Source: Opitutus sp. GAS368 (GTDB lineage Bacteria > Verrucomicrobiota > Verrucomicrobiae > Opitutales > UBA953). From it: a stretch of 7,562 nucleotides of DNA. The notes under the pieces were generated by a model. It was given only the letters and a program-made list of their open reading frames with translations, was not told the DNA's origin and searched no databases. Positions 1-4,821 of the stretch are shown piece by piece; the stretch's first letter is position 1, and each line of letters begins with the position of its first letter. Made by a program: the position numbers and the translations under genes. Location: positions 1 through 7,562 of the forward strand of contig CALQQQ010000050.1 in the NCBI GenBank assembly GCA_943332745.1, given 5' to 3'.

Positions 1-160
1 AGTCGACGAACTTCTTATCGATGCGCGCGACCTCCGTCACGTGGACGTGAGGGCTGAGGAGCGTCGTGGTGGGGAGTTCGAAACGCACAATCCGTCCATC
101 CGCCTTGTTCAAGGCCTCCACGAGTTGCAGAAGAGAAAGAGGGATGGGGGAGAGTTTCAT
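1..160 (-). CDS. Partial small protein, DUF6428-like (N-terminal 53 residues)
   Basis: The reading frame opens at the ATG at 160-158 and runs off the left edge without a stop, giving 53 complete codons. The protein begins MKLSPIPLSLL and contains LSPHVHVTEVARIDKKFVD at residues 35-53. That stretch resembles the start of the DUF6428 family as I remember it, where a HFHVTEVG...KxFIDCGG motif follows a short N-terminal helix. Here residues 38 and 40 are the two histidines. There is no signal peptide, so the protein is probably cytoplasmic. The family has no known biochemical role to my knowledge; the paired histidines could bind a metal, but that is inference. The start is fixed by a 4-nt ATGA overlap with the stop of the DUF1080 gene (157-159), which suggests translational coupling. 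The diagnostic CGG part of the motif would lie just outside the window, so the family call is moderate. Confidence 0.6.
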   Translation of the reverse strand, partial: MKLSPIPLSLLQLVEALNKADGRIVRFELPTTTLLSPHVHVTEVARIDKKFVD

Positions 161-1014
161 CGAGAGGGAAGGTCTTTAGCCACGTCGGCCGGCCAAGCGG
201 TCAGCGGACGAATGGCCATACGCCGGTACTCGCATTCAGCGGCTTCGGACTGGATCTGGAGTTTGCCTGACTTCAGGGGAACGTCGACCGTTGAACCCTT
301 CTCGCGATAGCGGGAATTCAGGATCACGTTGACCGTCTTACCGTTGAGACGGAAGACGGCGTCGCCGTTGAGGGCGAAGCATTCGATCATGTTCCATTCG
401 CCGAAAGGCTTCTCGTCGTAATTCGGACCGTGCCAGACGCGGGCATTGACGGCGGTCAGCGCACCTTTGGGGTCATAGAGGCGCTTCTTCACCGGGTCAT
501 CGGTACGAATTGGGATATCCGCGATCGCTCCGGCCAGGGGCCACCAATCGCCGATGTCGCCTTCCTGGACCTGCAGCTCTTGGCTACGCATCCAGTATTT
601 ACCTTGGGCGCCATGTTCGCCGACGCAGAAGATGAGGATACCATTATCGCGTACCGCCGTCAGGCGAGGCTCCCAGCGTTTCTCCCCCCAGCGCTGTTCC
701 GTCTTTAAATGGAAGTTATCGAAGGACGCCAGCGAGCTGAGGGCGCCGAAGACCTGACCAGTGATATGGAGGACCGTCTCGCCATCCTGTTGGCGGGTCG
801 TAATTACCTTGAGAGGGTCGTTATTGAGACCAAGAACCGGGTCGTCCTTCGGCTTAGCGCCGCGGACGTAACCCGGAAGGTCGTAAGCCCGGTGGACTGG
901 GCCCAGCCATTTCTCCCACTGGGAAAGCTGCGGGTCGAGTAGTGGCCGGAAGGAAGACTCTTGGGCGAAGGCGACGGCACCGAAGCCAAGCAGAGAGAGA
1001 AGGGTGAGGCGCAT
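157..1014 (-). CDS. Secreted DUF1080 (3-keto-disaccharide hydrolase-like) protein
   Basis: This is a complete 285-residue protein. Residues 1-18 (MRLTLLSLLGFGAVAFAQ) form a Sec signal peptide with a likely AFA/Q cleavage site, so it should be periplasmic or surface-located. The rest matches the DUF1080 family (PF06439), a concanavalin-like beta-sandwich common in PVC bacteria and annotated as 3-keto-disaccharide hydrolase. Recognisable blocks are FDNFHLKTEQRWG (98-110), RDNGILI (122-128), GDIGDWWP (152-159), FGEWNMIE (204-211), a LNG turn (223-225), and a C-terminal KLQIQSEAAECEYRRMAIRPL (251-271), the typical family ending. Length is close to that of single-domain members. The ATG lies 4 nt after the esterase stop (TAA at 1021-1019), and the stop overlaps the next start, so it sits inside a co-transcribed unit. 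Family assignment is firm. The exact reaction is inferred, since many DUF1080 proteins are untested and some may only bind sugars. Confidence 0.88.
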   Translation of the reverse strand: MRLTLLSLLGFGAVAFAQESSFRPLLDPQLSQWEKWLGPVHRAYDLPGYVRGAKPKDDPVLGLNNDPLKVITTRQQDGETVLHITGQVFGALSSLASFDNFHLKTEQRWGEKRWEPRLTAVRDNGILIFCVGEHGAQGKYWMRSQELQVQEGDIGDWWPLAGAIADIPIRTDDPVKKRLYDPKGALTAVNARVWHGPNYDEKPFGEWNMIECFALNGDAVFRLNGKTVNVILNSRYREKGSTVDVPLKSGKLQIQSEAAECEYRRMAIRPLTAWPADVAKDLPSR

Positions 1015-1018
1015 GGGC

Positions 1019-1984
1019 TTAGCGAACGTCGCGCCAGAGCCAGGTCAGGGCTTCCGGCAATAGCATGGCACCATGGCGGCCGTTATGGGTCCCTTCGCCC
1101 ATCACAAACTTGTAGTCGTAACCCTTGGCCTTCCAAGCATCGGCCATCTTCTGGTTGGCCTCGGGCCAGACACCAAACTCATTGGTCAGGTCATTCGATC
1201 CTTCCTGCGAGAAGATACGGATGTTCTTCTTAGGGGAATCTAGGACCATCTGCGGGTAAAGGTTGCCGCCCTTTTCGATGGGGCGATTCGGGTTGGCGGC
1301 GTGCTCGCGCTCGCTGATGACGCCGCGGATATTGGTGAAACTTCCGATGGTCGTGAAGACCTTGCTGAAGGATTGCGGACGCTGCCAAGCGGCGTTGAAG
1401 GCACAGATACCACCCGATGAGGCACCGGCAATACCGCGGCGAAGCGGGTCTTTGGAAAAACGGACTCCTTTAGATTCGGCGAGCGGGATCATCTCCTCGA
1501 CTAGGAATTGAGGGTAAAGGTCCGTGATATTATCGTACTCGAACGAGCGGTTGGACTTTCCGAGCGCCTTGCCCTTCTTATCCTTACCGTTCGGGTTATT
1601 TGGGTCGGGCGAGAAACCTGGATTAATGAAGAGGGCGATGGTCACCGGCATTTTGCGCTGAGCGATCAGGTTGTCGAAAACAACCGGCACGCGCCATTGG
1701 CCCTTCGGGTTAGCGTAGCCGATGCCGTCCTGGAAAATCATCAGGCAGGCTTCCTTGGCGGGGTCATACTGCTTCGGCACGTAGAGGGCCCATTTGCGGC
1801 CGTAACCAGGGAAGGCCTTCGAGTCGCCCATCTCGTACTCGGTGACCGTCCCCTTCGGCACGTTAGGCTTCTCCTGCGAGTCAGGGCCGAGGACATACTG
1901 CGAATCGTAGTCAGGCTTCTTGGGTTCGGCACCAAGCAGGCTGATAGCCAGCAGGCAGGGGAGGAGGCGGAGGAGGAACGTCAT
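1019..1984 (-). CDS. Secreted alpha/beta-hydrolase esterase (esterase D / enterochelin-esterase-like)
   Basis: The protein has 321 residues from the ATG at 1984. A GTG 13 codons upstream (2023) keeps the frame open, but the ATG places a classical signal peptide right at the N-terminus ([19 protein letters not shown], cleavage near residue 19), so I chose it. The mature part fits the putative esterase family (PF00756). It has a strand-rich [15 protein letters not shown] (61-75), a DG turn (86-87), SFEYD (147-151), and the nucleophile elbow GASSGG (187-192) with Ser189 as the expected nucleophile. Next come [20 protein letters not shown] (259-278) and [18 protein letters not shown] (296-313). 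Asp265 and His300 are my candidates for the rest of the triad. The QEGSND...GxHxGxHG pattern is typical of planctomycete and verrucomicrobial homologues. It probably cleaves an ester in the periplasm; the substrate is unknown. Cytoplasmic Fes-type function is unlikely because of the signal peptide. Confidence 0.87.
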   Translation of the reverse strand: MTFLLRLLPCLLAISLLGAEPKKPDYDSQYVLGPDSQEKPNVPKGTVTEYEMGDSKAFPGYGRKWALYVPKQYDPAKEACLMIFQDGIGYANPKGQWRVPVVFDNLIAQRKMPVTIALFINPGFSPDPNNPNGKDKKGKALGKSNRSFEYDNITDLYPQFLVEEMIPLAESKGVRFSKDPLRRGIAGASSGGICAFNAAWQRPQSFSKVFTTIGSFTNIRGVISEREHAANPNRPIEKGGNLYPQMVLDSPKKNIRIFSQEGSNDLTNEFGVWPEANQKMADAWKAKGYDYKFVMGEGTHNGRHGAMLLPEALTWLWRDVR

Positions 1985-1985
1985 G

Positions 1986-2010
1986 GGGGTGTTCCGATAT
2001 GAAACACCCC
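1986..2010 (-). promoter_or_regulatory. Inverted repeat abutting the esterase start codon
   Basis: On the minus strand GGGGTGTT (2010-2003) and AACACCCC (1993-1986) form a perfect 8-bp stem around a 9-nt loop. The 3' arm ends one base before the ATG at 1984. No T tract follows, so it is not a standard intrinsic terminator. Its position suggests that it could hide the ribosome entry site of the esterase mRNA or act as an mRNA processing or stability element. Function is inferred; only the symmetry is seen. Confidence 0.5.
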
Positions 2011-2013
2011 AGG

Positions 2014-2029
2014 GGGCTGACACAAGCCC
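2014..2029 (-). repeat. Second small inverted repeat in the MFS-esterase spacer
   Basis: GGGCT and AGCCC form a 5-bp stem around a 6-nt loop, 3 nt upstream of the larger hairpin at 1986-2010. The C-rich run of its 3' arm could instead pair with the GGGG of the larger stem, so the two structures may be mutually exclusive. A 5-bp stem can arise by chance in GC-rich DNA, so this is weak support on its own. Confidence 0.3.
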
Positions 2030-2036
2030 AAGGAGG

Positions 2037-3353
2037 TCAGGCGGAGGGCTCCTGGCCGACTTTCCGAAGCCGCCAGAGCTCGGGGAAGCGCCAGTGCGTC
2101 AGGCCCATCACGCCAAACGTGGCCAGTCCCCCGAAGACCACTGAATTGACCGTGCCCATCAGACGGGCAGCTAGACCAGATTCGGCCATGCCGAGTTCGT
2201 TAGAGCAACCAATGAAAACTGCCGTGACGGCCGAGACCCGGCCCATCATCTCGGGCGGGACGCTCGTTTGCAGGATGGTCTGGCGGATGATAACATTCAC
2301 TGCATCGGCCGCGCCAGCGAACAGTAAGAAGATGAAAGAGAAGATGAACGCCGCCTGTAGGCTTAGGCCGAAGGCGGAAGCGAGGGAGATCGAGAGCGCG
2401 AAGCCAATGGTGCTGAGTCCGAAGACGCCGAAGGACCCGTAGAGTGCCGGCCCCGCGTGACGCAGTGGCGGGCGAACAATGAGGTAGACCGACATCAATA
2501 CCGCGCCAATCGAAGAGGCCGCGCGCAGCATCCCAAAGCCGAACGCGCCGACTTGAAGCATGTCGGCGAAGATTGGCAGTAGTGCCACGGCGCCGCCCAG
2601 CAACACGGCGAAAAGATCCATCGTGAAAGCGCCGAGCATCACGCGTTGGCTCAGCATGAAATCGATGCCCTGGCGGAGGCTCACGAAGATTGGCTCAGGC
2701 CGGCGCGTCTGCAGCGTCTGGGTTGGCCGGAGCGCGATGGTCAGCGCTAAGGAAGCGGCGAAACAGAAAGTCATGGCCGCGTACGCGACGTTCTCGCCAT
2801 GGGCGAGGCCATTCTTCTCACCCAGCCAGACCATCAGTCCGGCTAAACCCGGCCCGATGACGCAGGCGAGTTCAAAGAGCGTGTTGCGCCAGCGGACGCC
2901 GCCGGGGATGTGTTCCCGCGGGAGAATCTCGGCGATGAGTGCCTGACGGGCCGTCGTGAGAAAACTCCGTGCCAACCCGCCAAGGATAATCACGCCGTAG
3001 ATGACCGTAAGCTGGGCCCAGCGGGCAGCCAGAAACTCCGGAAGAAAGAGGAACAGCCCGAGCGTCATCATCGCGATCAGGGCGCCAATGGCGATCCGGC
3101 GGCGATTGTTAGTGTCGGCCACGTGACCGGCGAAGAGCACCGCGCTGACAAAGGGTATGACCTCGGCAAGTCCGATGGCGCCCAGAGCTAGGGCGGCGCT
3201 GGCTCCTTCGTCCTTGGTCAGGCGAAAAACCTGCCAAGCCACCGCGACGGTCTGAATTTGAATGGCCAACGTACCAAGGACGATTGTCGCCAAATAGAGC
3301 CGGAATGACCGGGAGCTAATGGCGGAATCGGGTGCCGGGGTGGCGAGGGACAT
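2037..3353 (-). CDS. MFS transporter, EntS-like (MFS_3 family)
   Basis: An inner-membrane transporter of 438 residues from the ATG at 3353. A GTG three codons upstream at 3362 is also possible; neither has a clear ribosome binding site. About 12 hydrophobic segments can be picked out, near residues 18-40, 54-77, 87-105, 115-132, 160-178, 190-209, 239-261, 275-294, 303-322, 329-349, 372-389 and 400-420. The loop after segment 2 holds the MFS motif A form [11 protein letters not shown] (76-86). IGPGLAGL (166-173) and [15 protein letters not shown] (362-376) are typical of the EntS/MFS_3 branch (PF05977), whose best-known member exports enterobactin. The terminus is short and cytoplasmic. It lies between the DUF1501 gene (29 nt upstream) and the secreted esterase gene (52 nt downstream), so it probably moves the substrate or product of this operon. 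Direction and cargo cannot be read from sequence; a drug or siderophore exporter is the family precedent. Confidence 0.85.
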   Translation of the reverse strand: MSLATPAPDSAISSRSFRLYLATIVLGTLAIQIQTVAVAWQVFRLTKDEGASAALALGAIGLAEVIPFVSAVLFAGHVADTNNRRRIAIGALIAMMTLGLFLFLPEFLAARWAQLTVIYGVIILGGLARSFLTTARQALIAEILPREHIPGGVRWRNTLFELACVIGPGLAGLMVWLGEKNGLAHGENVAYAAMTFCFAASLALTIALRPTQTLQTRRPEPIFVSLRQGIDFMLSQRVMLGAFTMDLFAVLLGGAVALLPIFADMLQVGAFGFGMLRAASSIGAVLMSVYLIVRPPLRHAGPALYGSFGVFGLSTIGFALSISLASAFGLSLQAAFIFSFIFLLFAGAADAVNVIIRQTILQTSVPPEMMGRVSAVTAVFIGCSNELGMAESGLAARLMGTVNSVVFGGLATFGVMGLTHWRFPELWRLRKVGQEPSA

Positions 3354-3369
3354 CGCCGCCACTAGTGAA

Positions 3370-3382
3370 GCAGGGCGCCTGC
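3370..3382 (-). repeat. Short inverted repeat just after the DUF1501 stop
   Basis: GCAGG and CCTGC form a 5-bp stem with a 3-nt loop, immediately next to the TAA stop at 3385-3383. No T run follows, so it is unlikely to terminate transcription. It may be a minor processing site or a chance palindrome in GC-rich DNA. Confidence 0.25.
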
Positions 3383-4819
3383 TTAGGCAATCACTGCTTT
3401 GACCACGTGGCCCGCGACGTCCGTCAGTCGGTAATAGCGGCCTTGGAACTTGAACGTCTGACGTTCGTGATCCACCCCGAGCAAGTGCTGCATCGTCGCA
3501 TGCAGGTCATGCACATGGACGGGGTCTTTGACGATATTGTAGCCAAACTCGTCAGTCTGGCCGTGGACATGGCCGCCTTTGATACCGCCGCCAGCCATCC
3601 AGAGGCTGAAGCAGCGCGGGTGATGGTCGCGTCCATAATTAGCCTTGGTGATTTTGCCCTGACTGTAGGCAGTCCGGCCGAATTCCCCGCCCGAGATGAC
3701 CAGCGTATCCTCGAGCAGGCCGCGTTGCTTGAGATCTTTAATCAGTGCAGCCGAAGCTTGGTCAGTCTGCTGACACTGGCGCTTGATACCACCGGGCAAT
3801 CCGCCGTGCTGGTCCCAGCCTTGATGGAAGAGTTGGACAAAGCGCACGCCTTTTTCGATGAGTCGGCGAGCCTGCAGGCAGTTCGCGGCGAAGGAGCCGG
3901 GCGATTTCACGCTCTCACCGTACATCGCGAGGGTCGCGGGCGATTCCTTGGACAGGTCGGCGACCTCGGGCACGCTGGTCTGCATGCGGTAAGCCATCTC
4001 CGCCTGGGCGAGACGCGCGTCGACTTCTGGGTCGAGCTCGGCGGTGCGCTGGTCGGCGTTGAGCTTGCCGAGGGCATCGAGCATACCACGGCGAGCATGC
4101 GGCGAGACGCCTTCGGGATTAGTAAGATAGAGTACCGGCTCCTTCCCGGCCTTGAACTGCACGCCTTGATGCTCGGAAGGCAGGAAGCCTGAGCCCCAGA
4201 GTCGAGAATAGAGCGGCTGGTCCTTGGTGGCGTCTTGCGAGACCAACACGATGAACGCCGGAAGGTTCTCGTTCATGCTGCCGAGACCATAGGAAGCCCA
4301 GGCGCCCATCGAAGGGCGACCGGCGACCTGATTGCCGGAACAGAAGAAAGTGATGGCTGGATCGTGATTGATTGCCTCGGTATGCATCGAACGGATGACG
4401 CAGAGGTCATCAGCGACTTCTCCTGTGTGGCTGAGCAGGTCGCTGTACTCGACGCCGCTCTTGCCGTATTTCTTGAAGTCGACGAACGATCCGGCCAGCG
4501 GAAGGGTGGCCTGATAGCCGCTCATGCCGGTCAGTCGCTGACCCTGGCGGACAGAATCTGGCAAAGGCTGGGTGTTCTTCTGACGCAGCAAAGGTTTCGG
4601 GTCGAGCGTCTCGAACTGTGACGGGCCGCCAGCCTGGAAGAGGTAGATGACTCGCTTCGCCTTGGCTGGGAAGTGCGTGCCCCTGGGGAGTGTCGCCGCC
4701 TGAACGTCGCCGACAATGCCACGCATCGCTAAGGCACCGAGGCCAAGGGCCGATGTGCCGAGAAAGTGCCGTCGCGTATGCTGCATGAGGCTGTCGTAAC
4801 TGGGCTTCGCGGGGTGCAT
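3383..4819 (-). CDS. Tat-exported DUF1501 protein
   Basis: The protein has 478 residues and a twin-arginine signal: TRRHFLGTSALGLGALAM (15-32), with Arg16-Arg17 followed by a hydrophobic stretch and AQA-like processing near residues 40-42 (QAA). It should therefore be exported folded, perhaps with metal already bound. The body fits DUF1501 (PF07394), which Pfam places with the alkaline-phosphatase-like clan as far as I recall. Conserved blocks are YLFQAGGPSQFETLDPKP (59-76), MHTEAINHDPA (145-155), QGWDQHGG (333-340), ISGGEFGRT (375-383), GRDHHPRCFS (396-405), GGGIKGG (410-416) and DLHATMQHLLG (438-448). The Asp/His/Glu-rich blocks are plausible metal ligands by clan analogy. The start MHPAKPSYDSLMQHTRR matches the family's usual 12-15-residue leader, so I prefer it to Met12. 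It begins 2 nt after the PSD1 stop, the usual DUF1501/PSD1 pairing in PVC genomes. The reaction is unknown. Confidence 0.92.
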   Translation of the reverse strand: MHPAKPSYDSLMQHTRRHFLGTSALGLGALAMRGIVGDVQAATLPRGTHFPAKAKRVIYLFQAGGPSQFETLDPKPLLRQKNTQPLPDSVRQGQRLTGMSGYQATLPLAGSFVDFKKYGKSGVEYSDLLSHTGEVADDLCVIRSMHTEAINHDPAITFFCSGNQVAGRPSMGAWASYGLGSMNENLPAFIVLVSQDATKDQPLYSRLWGSGFLPSEHQGVQFKAGKEPVLYLTNPEGVSPHARRGMLDALGKLNADQRTAELDPEVDARLAQAEMAYRMQTSVPEVADLSKESPATLAMYGESVKSPGSFAANCLQARRLIEKGVRFVQLFHQGWDQHGGLPGGIKRQCQQTDQASAALIKDLKQRGLLEDTLVISGGEFGRTAYSQGKITKANYGRDHHPRCFSLWMAGGGIKGGHVHGQTDEFGYNIVKDPVHVHDLHATMQHLLGVDHERQTFKFQGRYYRLTDVAGHVVKAVIA

Positions 4820-4821
4820 GA

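Noticed and set aside
1508..2002. A plus-strand open frame of 164 codons opposite the esterase gene
   Set aside because: It is antisense to the signal peptide and N-terminal half of a clear family member; its Arg/Val/Leu-rich translation is typical of reverse-strand reading.
1986..2010. Intrinsic terminator between the MFS and esterase genes
   Set aside because: The 8-bp stem is followed directly by CATG and the esterase coding sequence, with no T run.
1985..2023. An upstream GTG start at 2023 for the esterase, adding 13 residues
   Set aside because: It would put a polar leader ahead of the signal peptide and offers no better ribosome binding site; the ATG at 1984 gives a normal Sec signal.
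1999..2442. A plus-strand open frame of 147 codons opposite the end of the MFS gene
   Set aside because: It is a mirror of transmembrane codons with no domain or signal; the MFS frame explains this DNA.
3332..4192. A long plus-strand open frame of 286 codons opposite the DUF1501 gene
   Set aside because: It lies wholly antisense to a strongly conserved coding region, shows no recognisable motif, and is the kind of shadow frame common in GC-rich DNA.
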